NCBI RefSeq assembly: GCF_006739205.1
Contig: NZ_AP019720.1
Span: 1,240,001 to 1,304,000 of the forward strand
Origin: Streptococcus mutans
GTDB lineage: Bacteria; Bacillota; Bacilli; Lactobacillales; Streptococcaceae
Reading direction: 5' to 3'
DNA: 64,000 nucleotides
Below, in pieces: positions 46,765 to 57,665 of this stretch. A program made the position numbers and the translations under genes. The notes beneath the pieces were generated by a model. It searched no databases, was not told the origin of the DNA, and saw only the letters and a program-made list of their open reading frames with translations. The stretch's first letter is position 1; each line of letters opens with the position of its first letter.

Positions 46765-47901
46765 TTAAGTGATCTTTGCCTGTTCGTCAAATTGCCGCAA
46801 GCATTGCGATAATCTGGTTAAACCAGCTTTTAAAATCTCCGTATCACCACAATAACCCAGACGAACATGCCCCTCGATATCAAAACGATTACCAGGAACG
46901 ACAAGCACACCATAATCTGATAAAAGCTTTAGGCAAAAGGTTTCAATAAGCATCGGAACATTCAGCTTAATAAGCGAAGTCGAAACATGATCCGGTAAAA
47001 TAGCCTGAGCACGCGGTTCTTTAGCCAGCCAATCTTGCAGAATTTGCAGATTATCGACCACAATCTCTTGATTCCTCTGAATAATTGCCTGACGGTGTTT
47101 TAAAGCAAAACTTGCCAACATGTCGTCAAAAACACCAGCACAAATCATGGTATAATCGCGATAATCTCTTAAAACAGCTGTCACTTTCTTATTAGAAGCC
47201 ACCCAACCAACGCGGATTCCTGGCAAAGAATAAGCTTTGGACAAGCTATCTACTGAAATGCCTTTATCATATAAATCAACGATTGCCGGAATGTTTTTGT
47301 CAGATGCAAAGGTTTTATAAACTTCATCGGATAAAATATAGGCACCACAAGACTCGACAATAGCAACTAATTCTTTCAGATAGGCCTCATCCATAATAGC
47401 ACCTGTCGGATTGTGGGCGTTATTGATGCAAATCATCTTAGTATTAGGACGAATGAGCTGCCGTAACTCATCTAAATCTGGCAACCATTTACTATCTTCC
47501 TTAATCTGCCACAAGTCAACTTGAGCTCCTAGTGATTTAGGAATATCATAGAGCTGCTGATAAGTTGGATACATTGAAATAACATGATCTTCTGGTTCAA
47601 TCAAGGCATAGAGAGCCAACATGTTTGCTCCGGTGGCACCATTGGTTTGTAAAACCTGTTCCGCTTGAATATTCTTATAAAGCTTACAAACCTCAGCCTT
47701 AAATTGAGGCGAGCCTTCTATCCAGCCATAGTCCATTTTCTTCTGCCCTAATTCTTGAAAAAAGGCATTTAGATCTTGCTGGGTTAATTGAAATAATTCT
47801 TCCAAACTTAAAGCAGCAATTGACACACCAGCAATGTCGTAGGTGGCATTCTTTTCATGGACATTAAGCCACTCCTCCACTCCAAAACGTGGTAACTTCA
47901 T
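46765..47901 (-). CDS. PLP-dependent aminotransferase (class I/II)
   Basis: 378 aa from MKLPRFGVEEWLNVHE. Fold-type I motifs: LQTNGATGANMLALY, NNAHNPTGAIMDE, LSDEVYK and SLSKAYSLPGIRVGW carrying the PLP lysine. Similar to aspartate/capreomycidine-like aminotransferases; the substrate is not evident. It sits between two amino-acid binding lipoproteins, so it may act on the imported amino acid. A start 19 residues further upstream is rejected. Confidence 0.88.
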   Translation of the reverse strand: MKLPRFGVEEWLNVHEKNATYDIAGVSIAALSLEELFQLTQQDLNAFFQELGQKKMDYGWIEGSPQFKAEVCKLYKNIQAEQVLQTNGATGANMLALYALIEPEDHVISMYPTYQQLYDIPKSLGAQVDLWQIKEDSKWLPDLDELRQLIRPNTKMICINNAHNPTGAIMDEAYLKELVAIVESCGAYILSDEVYKTFASDKNIPAIVDLYDKGISVDSLSKAYSLPGIRVGWVASNKKVTAVLRDYRDYTMICAGVFDDMLASFALKHRQAIIQRNQEIVVDNLQILQDWLAKEPRAQAILPDHVSTSLIKLNVPMLIETFCLKLLSDYGVLVVPGNRFDIEGHVRLGYCGDTEILKAGLTRLSQCLRQFDEQAKIT

Positions 47902-48116
47902 TTTGACTCCTTCATTCTTTCTAGTATTGATAATACTTAATAAGCAGGAACTTGTCAATCTTTAAGGAGAGTTTCAGACATAATAAAAGCGGGACAAATA
48001 GGCAAATTGCACAGCAATCATGCCTGTCTATCCCAGCATCCAACTCATTAGCATATTATTCTAATGATTGACTATTTCGCACTCCAACTATAAATTGTGA
48101 AGGCTTTACTTAAATT

Positions 48117-48932
48117 TTATTTCCCACCTGATACAGATAAATTATAGGCATCTTTGACAAACTTATCAATCTTATTTGCTTTTTTAAGTTTTTTGATAAC
48201 TTTATCCACTTTCTTCTTAAGTGCACTGCTTCCCTTAGGCATAGCTACAGCATAAGCATCTGATGAACTTGATTTTAACTTAATTTGAGCAATAGCCAAA
48301 TCATCGTTTTTAGCAACATAACCTTCCGCAATTGGCTTTTCTAAAACAACGCCATTGACTTGACCTGATTTCAATTCATTAATCATTTCACCATTTTGGA
48401 CAAGAGAAACGATTTTAGCACCCGTTAATTGCTCCTTAGCAACGGTTTCTTGGATTGTTCCTTTTTGAGTGGCTACTGATAAACCCTTGAGAGAATTGGT
48501 TTTCTTATATTTAGCTAATTCTGATTTTTTAACAATAACAACATTGACAGATTCATAATAAGTATCTGAAAAGTCATAAACTTTTTGACGTTCTTTTGTG
48601 GCAGAAATTCCTGAAATACCAATATCTGCTTTGCCAGATTGAACACTGGACAACACATTATTGAAAGACATAGCAGAAAATTCAACTTTGACCCCCAATT
48701 CTTTGGCAATAGCCTTAGCGATTTCAACATCGGCACCAACAATCGTATCTTTACCATTGACCAAGGTCTTGAACTCAAAAGGTGCAAACTCAGGATTCAT
48801 GGCAACAACAATCTTACCTTTGTTCTTAATTTTTTGCAGCGAATCATCCTTAGATGACGAACTACAGGCAGCAAGGGTGACTAGCATTAAGGCAGCAATA
48901 ATTCCCAGCAAAATTTTTTTTAGCTTTTTCAT
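48117..48932 (-). CDS. Amino-acid ABC transporter substrate-binding lipoprotein (paralogue)
   Basis: 271 aa from MKKLKKILLGIIAALML; lipobox LAACSSS. SBP family 3: VAMNPEFAPFEFK, VGADVEIAKAIAKELG, DIGISGISATKERQ. Clearly related to the protein at 45917; the two differ in binding-loop residues and may take different amino acids. GAGG is well placed before the ATG. It has no neighbouring transporter. Confidence 0.9.
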   Translation of the reverse strand: MKKLKKILLGIIAALMLVTLAACSSSSKDDSLQKIKNKGKIVVAMNPEFAPFEFKTLVNGKDTIVGADVEIAKAIAKELGVKVEFSAMSFNNVLSSVQSGKADIGISGISATKERQKVYDFSDTYYESVNVVIVKKSELAKYKKTNSLKGLSVATQKGTIQETVAKEQLTGAKIVSLVQNGEMINELKSGQVNGVVLEKPIAEGYVAKNDDLAIAQIKLKSSSSDAYAVAMPKGSSALKKKVDKVIKKLKKANKIDKFVKDAYNLSVSGGK

Positions 48933-49039
48933 GATATTCCTCAATTCTTATTTGTAAGATAAAACTATTTTAATTCATATTTATTCATTTGTCAAGTATT
49001 TTTTTATAAAAATCCATTGTATCTTAAAAATAGTACTTC

Positions 49040-49504
49040 TTACCAAAACTCTTTGACAAAATCATCTGCTAGGCGTTCACGATAAAAGAGTTCAGATAAG
49101 TTTTTTTCTTCAAACACGCGCAGCAGATTAAGCATATCATAAGCCAAATCAAGCTCTGCCAACTCTTTTCTTGCTACCCAACGCACTTGTCCTTCAGCAG
49201 AAGACTGCAAGTCACCTTCAAAATCAGATGTCCGATAAAGAAAAACCAGATAACGAACATCTTCCTTGGTATACCAATGCTTCATCCCAACCAACTGTGG
49301 ATGATGAATGGTTAATCCTGTCTCTTCTTTGACTTCGCGAATAACAGATTCCACTAAACCTTCATGTTCTTCAATGTGCCCGCCAGGCAGGGCAGCACCA
49401 GACCAAGAATAACGCTTAGGATCACGAATTTGCATAACAATATTTCCATTGCCGTCTTCAATTAAACACATATTAGTTAGGATGACTTGAGAGGTACGGG
49501 ACAC
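49040..49504 (-). CDS. MutT/Nudix hydrolase (8-oxo-dGTP diphosphatase-like)
   Basis: 154 aa. Nudix box GGHIEEHEGLVESVIREVKE then ETGL, a perfect match to GX5EX7REUXEEXGU. The start SQVILTNMCLIED and LPGGHIE resemble MutX-type streptococcal 8-oxo-dGTPases, which remove oxidised dGTP. Monocistronic. Confidence 0.88.
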   Translation of the reverse strand: MSRTSQVILTNMCLIEDGNGNIVMQIRDPKRYSWSGAALPGGHIEEHEGLVESVIREVKEETGLTIHHPQLVGMKHWYTKEDVRYLVFLYRTSDFEGDLQSSAEGQVRWVARKELAELDLAYDMLNLLRVFEEKNLSELFYRERLADDFVKEFW

Positions 49505-49561
49505 GGGGTTCTCCTTTATGATTCTTTTAATTAATGGAATCCATTATAACATAGTTAACAC

Positions 49562-50452
49562 TTAATCACTTAAATTTCTTGAAATGACCAATTCGCTCTT
49601 AAAACCATTTAATTCAAGGACATTTTCACAATCTTGGAGAGAAAAATCATCACTCGCTTTCCCATTTTCTTCATAGGATATTTTTGTGGCAAGGCCTTTT
49701 TTAACAGCTTGGAAAAGATAATCTTTAGGCACTTGAATCTTAGATGTCGCTGAAAGCTGATTGAGAGCAATCTCACCTTGATGAGATAGAATATCGATAA
49801 ACATATCTAAATTGCTATCAAATTCCATTTCTCCGACACCGCCATCAACAGTAATCGTTGAAACTTTTCCACTCAATTCAAAACGATGACAACAGATATT
49901 AGTGAGTATTAATTCTCTGCAATTAACTGCAAGTTCAATTTTCCCAAGATATTTTTCAGGCAGAAAAACTGCAATCCTTAGATTCTCCTTAGCAATGGCT
50001 TCTGTCATATCTCCTAACCTCTTTAAATCAATATCAATCTTATTTTTAACATCGTCAATTTTAATTTTAAAGTGTTCTTCCAATTGATTTAAAGTATTAC
50101 TGAGAAGTTTAACTTTAACTTTTTCACTCTCTACAGCTTGCATACTAATTTGATAGGCACCACCTAACTGAATGTCAAAATCTTTTTCCCCATCAATATC
50201 ATATTCAGTACTACTTTCATAAATAAAGTCTTTCGACTGGCGATTAGCTTCTTTGCCAAAGAGCAATTGATCTATTGAAACTTGAAAAAAGTCAGAAAGA
50301 GCCATTAAATTGACAACATCTGGTGTTCCTGCACCTGACTCCCATTTGGTAATAGCTTGTCTGGAAATATGGAGCTCCTCCGCTAATTTTTCTTGCGATA
50401 AACCTAATTGTTTCCGATAATCACGTAAACGTGTTTCAAATGTCATAATCAT
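49562..50452 (-). CDS. XRE-family regulator with C-terminal adhesin-like domain
   Basis: 296 aa. HTH_3 at 5-60 (LRDYRKQLGLSQEKLAEELH, ISRQAITKWESGAGTPDVVN), then a C-terminal beta-rich part (about 90-290) like DUF4097 (VDGGVGEMEFDSN). HTH plus DUF4097 regulators often control adjacent membrane genes. The second ATG (50446) is better spaced from AGGAGG than the first. The next gene in transcription is a Nudix, and the gene behind it is the decayed CPBP remnant. Confidence 0.85.
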   Translation of the reverse strand: MIMTFETRLRDYRKQLGLSQEKLAEELHISRQAITKWESGAGTPDVVNLMALSDFFQVSIDQLLFGKEANRQSKDFIYESSTEYDIDGEKDFDIQLGGAYQISMQAVESEKVKVKLLSNTLNQLEEHFKIKIDDVKNKIDIDLKRLGDMTEAIAKENLRIAVFLPEKYLGKIELAVNCRELILTNICCHRFELSGKVSTITVDGGVGEMEFDSNLDMFIDILSHQGEIALNQLSATSKIQVPKDYLFQAVKKGLATKISYEENGKASDDFSLQDCENVLELNGFKSELVISRNLSD

Positions 50453-50642
50453 TTTCCTCCTAAAAATTATTTGTCATTAATGAACAAGCCAAGTCTAATC
50501 GAAAAAAACATGGCAAACAAGCAACTACTGATAACATTTGCCAAAATTACCGCTACTTTCCGTAGCATTTTTAAATATTAGCTCATTTTACAGTGTTTTT
50601 TCACCTATTTCTAAAAATATTTTTTGATGCTCAAATATTTCT

Positions 50643-51234
50643 CTAAGCTGTTACAAAGTAAAACATTAAGTGAAGAAAAAGTGGCCAATACAGGGTTTGA
50701 GCCTTTTCCTTGAGATAAGTAAAAAGTAAAGCCATAAAAAAGGTCAAGATAGCCATTAAAGGACTGTTTCCAAAATGTGAAATATAAAGAAAATGTCCCG
50801 ATATAAACAAAAACGATAAAAAACGATTCGCCACTTAAAAGATAATTCTTGCTGTAAATAGCGCTGAAAAAGACCGAAAATAAGGTAATCCTGCCAGATG
50901 CAGATGACTGACACCGTTGTAAACAGCAAATAATAGGTCACTGGTAAATCAGTCCAATGGTAATGCCAAGGCAGGCTGATAGCAGCTAAAATTAAGATGA
51001 CATAGAGCCAAAACAGCTGTTTTTGTTTGACCTGAAATGTTTTCCTAGTCAAATCCTGATGTGTATAAGCGAGTACCACTAATCCCACAATATTCAGTAG
51101 ACTGCCGGTTGCCTGCGATAATCATGCCTTTTCACCCAAGTATTTGCTAAATAAATCATGGGACAAGCCTACAGTCCAAAAAGCACTAACCAGACAAGAC
51201 TGACACCAATTACCTTAATCAATCTTTTTGTCAT
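50643..51234 (-). pseudogene. Decayed CPBP-type membrane protein gene
   Basis: An ATG at 51234 opens with MTKRLIKVIGVSLVWLVLF and hits TAG after 21 codons. The frame then shifts: the middle part reads NIVGLVVLAYTHQDLTR through QDYLIFGLFQRYLQQELSF, and it ends in a further frame with SGHFLYISHFGNSPLMAILT and PLFLHLMFYF. The three parts together have the layout of a CPBP (Abi) membrane protein, but the catalytic Glu-Glu is replaced by QD in the second motif. At least one stop and two frameshifts, one near a T-run at about 50820. An intact relative lies at 53615. Not functional as written. Confidence 0.65.
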
Positions 51235-51416
51235 TGTTTTAGAAAACATAGCATCTGACTTTTTTACATGGCGTCAATAAATAGCTCATTTCGCAAATCC
51301 CTTACTCTTTGCCTCACCTCACCGCTAAATTATTGCCATCAATATAATGTGTAATGTGAAAATTCCAAATAATCTTCTCTACCATTTACTAATCTAAACA
51401 TATACTATGCTCCTAT

Positions 51417-53408
51417 CTAATCCATCGCCTTCAATTCTAAAACCATATCGCGGATTTGAGCAGCCAGTTCAAAATCAAGCAGTTCAGCTGCTTCTTGCAT
51501 TTGTTTTTGCAGTTTCTTGATGGCTTCTTGACGTTCAGATTTGGTCATTGCATTATAATCCACAGCCTCCTCAGCCACTTCAGAATCATTTGCTTTTGTA
51601 ATCGCGATAAGATCGCGGATATCTTTTTTGATGGTTTGTGGAATAATACCATGCTCTTCATTGTAAGCCATTTGGATTTGGCGGCGGCGGTGGGTCTCAT
51701 CAATAGCGCGACGCATGGACTGCGTCACAGTATCAGCATACATAATAACATGTCCTTGACTGTTGCGCGCAGCCCGTCCAATGGTCTGGATAAGACCACG
51801 TTCATTGCGGAGAAAACCTTCTTTGTCTGCATCAAGAATGGCAACCAGACTAACCTCTGGCACATCAATACCTTCGCGCAGCAAATTGATACCGATAAGA
51901 ACATCAAAAACACCTAAACGAAGGTCGCGGATAATTTCAGTACGTTCCAGAGTCTTGATGTCAGAATGCATGTACTTGACTTTGACCCCCATTTCCTTGA
52001 GGTAGTCGGTCAAATCTTCCGCCATTTTCTTGGTTAAGGTTGTAATAAAGATCCGCTCGCCTTTATCAGTTCTGCTATTGATTTCACCCAGCAGATCATC
52101 CATCTGTCCCATGGTTGGCCGAACTTCCACTTCTGGATCCAAGAGACCAGTCGGACGGATAATTTGCTCAATAACCGTGTCCGTCTGCTCCATCTCATAG
52201 TCACCTGGTGTTGCTGAAACATAGACAATCTGATGGACATGGCTTTCAAATTCTTCTCGACGCAGCGGTCGATTGTCCAGCGCACTTGGCAGACGAAAAC
52301 CATAGTTGACCAACATCTCCTTGCGCGATCGGTCACCATTATACATACCTTTAATCTGCCCCATAGTCATGTGGCTTTCATCGATCACGATGAGGAAATC
52401 CTCTGGAAAAAAGTCAAGAAGTGTATAAGGCGGTTCTCCCTCACTGCGGCCATCCATATGACGCGAATAGTTTTCAACGCCGCTAGTATAGCCCATCTCC
52501 CGCAGCATTTCCACATCATACTCTGTTCTTTGGCGAATACGCTGTGCTTCAATCAATTTCCCTTCTGCTTCAAAAAACCTGACTTGCTCTTCCATTTCCC
52601 TTTGAATCTTGGCAATAGCCACTTCCATGTGCTCATCGTTAGTCATAAAGTGAGTCGCCGGAAAAATAGCCAAGTGATCTACTTCACCAAGAACACGACC
52701 TGTTAAACTCTCAATTTCTCTGATACGATCAATCTCATCACCGAAAAATTCCACACGAAAAGCATGTTCATCACGTGATGCTGGAAAAATTTCCACCACA
52801 TCGCCGCGCACACGAAAACGTCCCCGCTGGAAATCAATATCGTTGCGCTCAAACTGAATATCTACCAAATCATTTAACAATTGGTCACGAGAAATCTCCT
52901 GACTGGGACGCAGACTAACCACGCTATCTGCATATTCCTTGGGCGACCCTAAACCATAAATACAGGAGACGGATGCTACGACAATGACATCATTGCGTTC
53001 CAAAAGGGCAGATGTTGCCGAATGTCGGAGCTTATCAATCTCATCATTAACTGAACTATCTTTTTCAATATAGGTATCACTTGATGGCACATAGGCTTCA
53101 GGCTGATAATAATCATAGTAAGAAACAAAATACTCAACTGCATTATCTGGGAAAAATTCCTTAAATTCACCGTAAAGCTGACCAGCTAGAGTTTTATTAT
53201 GAGCGATGACTAAAGTCGGTTTATTGACTTTTTGAATAACTTGACTCATGGTATAGGTTTTCCCCGTCCCAGTCGCCCCTTTGAGAATTTGCGCTTTCTC
53301 ACCACCTTCAATATTGTCAACCAAAGCCTCAATGGCCTCAGGCTGATCACCAGACGGCTCATATTTTGAAACCAGATGAAACTGGTTATTATCTTTCCTA
53401 TCTATCAT
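51417..53408 (-). CDS. uvrB: UvrABC excinuclease subunit B
   Basis: 663 aa from [20 protein letters not shown]. Walker A GATGTGKT at 44-51, beta-hairpin [15 protein letters not shown] near 98-112, DESHMTMGQ, helicase motifs ([26 protein letters not shown]), and the UVR domain at the C terminus that binds UvrC. It opens the DNA and loads UvrC in nucleotide excision repair. A start 24 residues upstream is rejected. Confidence 0.97.
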   Translation of the reverse strand: MIDRKDNNQFHLVSKYEPSGDQPEAIEALVDNIEGGEKAQILKGATGTGKTYTMSQVIQKVNKPTLVIAHNKTLAGQLYGEFKEFFPDNAVEYFVSYYDYYQPEAYVPSSDTYIEKDSSVNDEIDKLRHSATSALLERNDVIVVASVSCIYGLGSPKEYADSVVSLRPSQEISRDQLLNDLVDIQFERNDIDFQRGRFRVRGDVVEIFPASRDEHAFRVEFFGDEIDRIREIESLTGRVLGEVDHLAIFPATHFMTNDEHMEVAIAKIQREMEEQVRFFEAEGKLIEAQRIRQRTEYDVEMLREMGYTSGVENYSRHMDGRSEGEPPYTLLDFFPEDFLIVIDESHMTMGQIKGMYNGDRSRKEMLVNYGFRLPSALDNRPLRREEFESHVHQIVYVSATPGDYEMEQTDTVIEQIIRPTGLLDPEVEVRPTMGQMDDLLGEINSRTDKGERIFITTLTKKMAEDLTDYLKEMGVKVKYMHSDIKTLERTEIIRDLRLGVFDVLIGINLLREGIDVPEVSLVAILDADKEGFLRNERGLIQTIGRAARNSQGHVIMYADTVTQSMRRAIDETHRRRQIQMAYNEEHGIIPQTIKKDIRDLIAITKANDSEVAEEAVDYNAMTKSERQEAIKKLQKQMQEAAELLDFELAAQIRDMVLELKAMD

Positions 53409-53469
53409 GATGTATTTACCTCGTTTTCTACTCTCTATTTTATCACAAGAAAAAGCTAAAAGAAAAAAA

Positions 53470-53519
53470 GAGAGCTGCACAGAACTCTTATAAATAAAAC
53501 AGAGTTCTGTGCAACTCTC
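53470..53519 (-). terminator. Long terminator after the CPBP protease gene
   Basis: 19-bp stem with one mismatch (53470-53488 with 53501-53519) around 12 bases, flanked by AAAAAAAG/T-runs. Bidirectional in form. Confidence 0.85.
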
Positions 53520-53614
53520 CCATACCAGTCAACTATTATACTAACAATGATTGAAGGCTGATAATAAATAAACCATTATTTTCACAGTTCTACTATTGCC
53601 AAACATATTACAAT

Positions 53615-54532
53615 TTAAGGCCTTTTGACAGTCAGGTCTTTCTTGATCAAAAGAACAAGCACGATAATTCCTACAAGAAGAACAAGACTGGTTAATAGGC
53701 TACCTTCTGTCCCAAACTGGCCGCCTGAGATCCACTTTGCTGCATTAGCCTTATTCACAAAACGAAACAGTGATCTGCCTGTATCCATCCCACTAACCGC
53801 AACTCCAAAGATATTGCCTTGCGTAAAATTCCAGGCTCCGTGAAGACCTGCTACTCCCCAAAGATTATCTGTTTTCAGCATGTACAGTGCCATAAAAATT
53901 CCAGATAAAATAATGCTCATAATTGAAAAGACTGTGACATGGCTATTAGCCAAATGCATGAGTCCAAACAGACTGCTGGAAATTCCAATAGCTACAGGCA
54001 AATTACTGCGCTTATTGATAATCGGCAAGAGCCAACCGCGTGTCAGCAACTCTTCTGTCCCACCCTGAATAAACCAAAATGGGATAATTGATAAGATATA
54101 AAGAACAGCTGTTCCAGAAAAATCAATAACCTGCAACTCCACACCACCAAACAGATAAGTCAACAAAAAAGCAAAGGAAAAAATTCCCATTCCAACTCCC
54201 CAGCCCTTGAAGATTTCAAGAAACCATTGCTTCTTGAAAAATCCTAAACTGGCAATTGACCGCTTCTCATACCATTTGACCCAAGCAAAATTTATCAGCG
54301 CCACAAAAATAAACAAACCCAATTGAAAAAAAATAGAATTAAAAAAACTATTAGCCATCTCCGGTTTTAGAACAATGAAAGGCACACTCAGCAAACCAAC
54401 TAAAAATCCGCCTCCTAGTTGCCCCAAAAGAAAAAATAGAACAACCATGACACAGGCAATTAGAATGGTCAGCCAAGCTGGGAAATGTTCATAACGGTGA
54501 GTGTAACTTTCTAACATTCTTTTCTTAGACAT
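53615..54532 (-). CDS. CPBP-family intramembrane metalloprotease
   Basis: 305 aa, eight membrane segments. Conserved motif 1 GGTEELLTRGWLLP (Glu-Glu-x3-Arg), motif 2 SLFGLMHLANSHVTV (His), and motif 3 GVAGLHGAWNFTQG (His and Asn). This is the CAAX-protease/bacteriocin-processing family; streptococcal members may confer self-immunity or act in peptide maturation. No bacteriocin gene is seen nearby, so the substrate is unknown. Confidence 0.9.
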   Translation of the reverse strand: MSKKRMLESYTHRYEHFPAWLTILIACVMVVLFFLLGQLGGGFLVGLLSVPFIVLKPEMANSFFNSIFFQLGLFIFVALINFAWVKWYEKRSIASLGFFKKQWFLEIFKGWGVGMGIFSFAFLLTYLFGGVELQVIDFSGTAVLYILSIIPFWFIQGGTEELLTRGWLLPIINKRSNLPVAIGISSSLFGLMHLANSHVTVFSIMSIILSGIFMALYMLKTDNLWGVAGLHGAWNFTQGNIFGVAVSGMDTGRSLFRFVNKANAAKWISGGQFGTEGSLLTSLVLLVGIIVLVLLIKKDLTVKRP

Positions 54533-54617
54533 TTGTCTCTCCTTGTTGTTTTATTGAAATAATACAATTATACCAAATCTTTTTTATTTCTGCAATCGCT
54601 TTACAATTAATAATACA

Positions 54618-54634
54618 TGTTATATTTCCTTACA
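54618..54634 (+). promoter_or_regulatory. GlnR-type operator upstream of glnP
   Basis: TGTTA-N7-TTACA matches TGTNA-N7-TNACA exactly. Located 19 bp upstream of the -35 of glnPQ. GlnR represses glutamine uptake and synthesis genes in low-GC Gram-positive bacteria when nitrogen is ample. Confidence 0.75.
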
Positions 54635-54652
54635 TAACAGTCTATATTGTTC

Positions 54653-54681
54653 TTGCTTAAATAATAGAATTCTGCTATAAT
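54653..54681 (+). promoter_or_regulatory. Promoter of glnPQ
   Basis: TTGCTT (54653-54658), 17-bp spacer, TATAAT (54676-54681). Confidence 0.8.
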
Positions 54682-54722
54682 TTTATATCATATTTATATA
54701 GAAGTTTGTAGAAAGGATTAAC

Positions 54723-56909
54723 ATGAAGAACAAATTTAAAGCTCTGATGCTGGGAATCTTATCAGTAATCTTTATGTTTGGTGCCAAGGTATCCGCTGAC
54801 ACAGTTAAAATTGTATCAGATTCAACTTATGCTCCATTTGAATTTAAAGACAGTGATCAGGTCTATAAAGGAATTGATGTGGATATTATTAAAAAGGCCG
54901 CTGAAATGAGTGGTTGGAACTACAAAATGACTTTCCCGGGTTTTGATGCAGCTGTCAATGCCGTTCAATCAGGACAGGCAGATGCTCTTATGGCAGGGAC
55001 AACTGTCACTAAGGAACGTGAAAAAGTCTTTACCTTTTCCCACACTTACTATGATACGAAAATCGTTATCGCTACTCGTAAACAAGACAAGATTACCAAA
55101 TACAGTCAATTAAAAGGAAAAACGGTTGGGGTTAAGAATGGTACTGCTGCTCAAAGTTTTCTTGAAAAACATCAAGATAAATATGGTTACAAAATAAAAT
55201 CCTTTGACACTGGCGATTCCATGTACAACAGCTTAGAGTCTGCCTCTGTAGATGCCGTTATGGATGATAAAGCTGTCGCTCAATACGCTATTAATCAAGG
55301 ACAAAATCTTCGTATTGAAATGGATGGCGAGTCTATCGGAAGCTTTGCTTTTGCGGTTAAAAAAGGCAGCAAATACGAATATCTCATCAAAGATTTCAAC
55401 AAAGCACTGAAAAAGATGAAGGCCGATGGCAGCTATGATGAAATCATGACGAAATGGATTTCTGCTAAATCTAAAACTGATGAGCAAAGCAAAACCAAAG
55501 AGACTGGTGATGCTAAAGCTAAGGCAAAACCTGTTAAAAGCAGCTATAAGGTTGCTATGGACTCTTCTTTTGCACCCTTTGAATTCCAAAACGATGCTGG
55601 CCAGTACGTTGGTATTGATGTTGAATTAATCAAAGCTATTGCTAAGCAGCAAGGCTTCAAAATCAAAACTGAAAATCCTGGATTTGATGCTGCTCTCAAT
55701 ACTGTCCAATCCAGCCAAGCTGACGCCGTTATGGCAGGGATGTCTATTACCGATGATCGAAAGAAAATTTTTGATTTCTCTGATCCTTACTACACATCAA
55801 ATACCTTACTAGCTGTCCGTAAAGGAAGCAATGTTGTATCCTACAAAGATTTGAAAGGCAAAAAAGTCGGCGCTAAAAACGGTACTGCTTCTTATACCTT
55901 CCTCGAAAAAAATAAGGCAAAATATGGTTACACACTGAAGTCGTTTGACGAAGCATCAACCATGTATGACAGTTTAAATTCAGGTTCTATCTATGCACTC
56001 ATGGATGATGAAGCAGTTCTAAAATATGCTATCCAGCAAGGCCGCAAGTTTGAAACACCAATTCCTGGAGAAAAATCTGGTGAATATGGCTTTGCGGTTA
56101 AAAAAGGCAGCAGTCCTGAATTGATTCAAATGTTCAATAATGGTTTAGCAGCTCTGAAGAAATCCGGTCAGTACGATAAAATTATCAATAAATACCTTTC
56201 TGATAAGAAAAAGGATGCTAAATCAGAATCAAGTGTTGATGAGTCTACCATCTTTGGACTGCTTTCAAACAACTACAAGCAATTATTATCAGGGTTAGGA
56301 ACGACTCTAAGCTTAGCGATTTTATCTTTTGCTCTGGCCATGATTGTTGGCATTCTCTTTGGTATGATGAGTGTCAGTCCTTATAAGACACTTCGAATCA
56401 TCGCTTCTATCTTTGTTGATGTGGTTCGCGGTATCCCATTAATGATTGTTGCAGCTTTCATTTTCTGGGGTATTCCTAATCTCATTGAATCTATCACTGG
56501 TCATCAAAGCCCAATCAACGACTTTGTCGCTGGTACAATTGCCCTTACTTTAAATGGTGGTGCTTATATTGCCGAAATCGTTCGCGGCGGTATTGAAGCT
56601 GTTCCTAGCGGACAAATGGAAGCCAGCCGCAGTTTAGGGATTTCATATAAGACAACAATGAAACGAATTATCTTGCCGCAAGCTTTTAAATTAATGCTGC
56701 CTAACTTTATCAACCAATTTGTTATTTCATTGAAAGATACAACCATTATTTCAGCGATTGGACTGATTGAGCTCTTCCAAGCAGGAAAGATCATTATTGC
56801 ACGTAATTACCAATCTTTCCGCATGTATGCTATCTTAGCCATCATGTATCTTGTGATTATCACGCTCTTAACCCGCCTAGCAAAACGTTTAGAAAAGAGG
56901 ATTAAATAA
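54723..56909 (+). CDS. glnP: Glutamine ABC transporter: two binding domains fused to permease
   Basis: 728 aa. Signal peptide (1-25, GAKVSADT), SBP-3 domain 1 (27-255: [19 protein letters not shown]), linker, SBP-3 domain 2 (275-500: [19 protein letters not shown]), then an ABC permease domain (about 520-728) with the EAA loop [20 protein letters not shown]. One polypeptide gives the permease two tethered binding domains, the architecture known from Lactococcus GlnPQ. Imports glutamine/glutamate. Its last base overlaps the start of glnQ. Confidence 0.96.
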   Translation: MKNKFKALMLGILSVIFMFGAKVSADTVKIVSDSTYAPFEFKDSDQVYKGIDVDIIKKAAEMSGWNYKMTFPGFDAAVNAVQSGQADALMAGTTVTKEREKVFTFSHTYYDTKIVIATRKQDKITKYSQLKGKTVGVKNGTAAQSFLEKHQDKYGYKIKSFDTGDSMYNSLESASVDAVMDDKAVAQYAINQGQNLRIEMDGESIGSFAFAVKKGSKYEYLIKDFNKALKKMKADGSYDEIMTKWISAKSKTDEQSKTKETGDAKAKAKPVKSSYKVAMDSSFAPFEFQNDAGQYVGIDVELIKAIAKQQGFKIKTENPGFDAALNTVQSSQADAVMAGMSITDDRKKIFDFSDPYYTSNTLLAVRKGSNVVSYKDLKGKKVGAKNGTASYTFLEKNKAKYGYTLKSFDEASTMYDSLNSGSIYALMDDEAVLKYAIQQGRKFETPIPGEKSGEYGFAVKKGSSPELIQMFNNGLAALKKSGQYDKIINKYLSDKKKDAKSESSVDESTIFGLLSNNYKQLLSGLGTTLSLAILSFALAMIVGILFGMMSVSPYKTLRIIASIFVDVVRGIPLMIVAAFIFWGIPNLIESITGHQSPINDFVAGTIALTLNGGAYIAEIVRGGIEAVPSGQMEASRSLGISYKTTMKRIILPQAFKLMLPNFINQFVISLKDTTIISAIGLIELFQAGKIIIARNYQSFRMYAILAIMYLVIITLLTRLAKRLEKRIK

Positions 56910-57649
56910 TGACTGACCTAAAAATTGATGTTCAGGATTTACATAAATCCTTTGGTAAAAATGAAGTCCTCAAAGGGATTGACGTCCAATTTAACGAGGG
57001 AGATGTGGTGTGCATCATCGGTCCTTCAGGATCAGGAAAATCAACTTTTCTTCGGACCTTGAATCTCCTTGAAACAGTCACTAGCGGCAAGGTTATTGTA
57101 GATGGTTATGAATTGTCAGATCCATCGACCAATGTTGACAAGGCACGAGAAAATATCGGTATGGTCTTCCAACACTTTAATCTTTTCCCACATATGACTG
57201 TTCTTGATAATGTCACTTTTGCTCCTATCGAACTTGGCAGAGAATCCAAGGAAGAAGCACAAAAGCATGGCATGGAACTTTTAGAAAAAGTTGGACTTTC
57301 GGATAAAGCCCAAGCCTATCCTAACAGCCTTTCTGGCGGCCAAAAACAACGTGTTGCCATTGCACGCAGCTTAGCCATGAACCCAGATATCATGCTTTTC
57401 GATGAGCCAACTTCTGCCCTTGACCCTGAAATGGTTGGCGATGTTCTCAACGTTATGAAAGACCTAGCTGAGCAAGGTATGACTATGCTTATCGTAACAC
57501 ACGAAATGGGTTTTGCCCGCAAAGTGGCCAACCGTGTGATTTTCACTGATGGCGGTCAATTTCTTGAGGATGGCTCACCCGAAGAAATCTTTGATAACCC
57601 ACAGCACCCACGTCTCAAAGACTTCCTGGATAAAGTGTTGAATGTCTAA
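56909..57649 (+). CDS. glnQ: Glutamine ABC transporter ATPase
   Basis: 246 aa. Walker [13 protein letters not shown]-loop [12 protein letters not shown], signature [15 protein letters not shown], Walker [19 protein letters not shown]-loop VTHEMGFA. Drives GlnP. Translationally coupled to glnP. Both share the promoter with the GlnR box. Confidence 0.97.
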   Translation: MTDLKIDVQDLHKSFGKNEVLKGIDVQFNEGDVVCIIGPSGSGKSTFLRTLNLLETVTSGKVIVDGYELSDPSTNVDKARENIGMVFQHFNLFPHMTVLDNVTFAPIELGRESKEEAQKHGMELLEKVGLSDKAQAYPNSLSGGQKQRVAIARSLAMNPDIMLFDEPTSALDPEMVGDVLNVMKDLAEQGMTMLIVTHEMGFARKVANRVIFTDGGQFLEDGSPEEIFDNPQHPRLKDFLDKVLNV

Positions 57650-57665
57650 CGTGTTAAGTTTATCT

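Noticed and set aside
49562..50452. Toxin-antitoxin pair between the XRE regulator and its neighbours
   Set aside because: No toxin-like gene adjoins it; the neighbours are a Nudix gene and a decayed membrane gene.
53408..53480. 24-residue N-terminal extension of UvrB
   Set aside because: Homologous sequence starts at MIDRKDN; the extension runs through the AT-rich leader with a poor composition.
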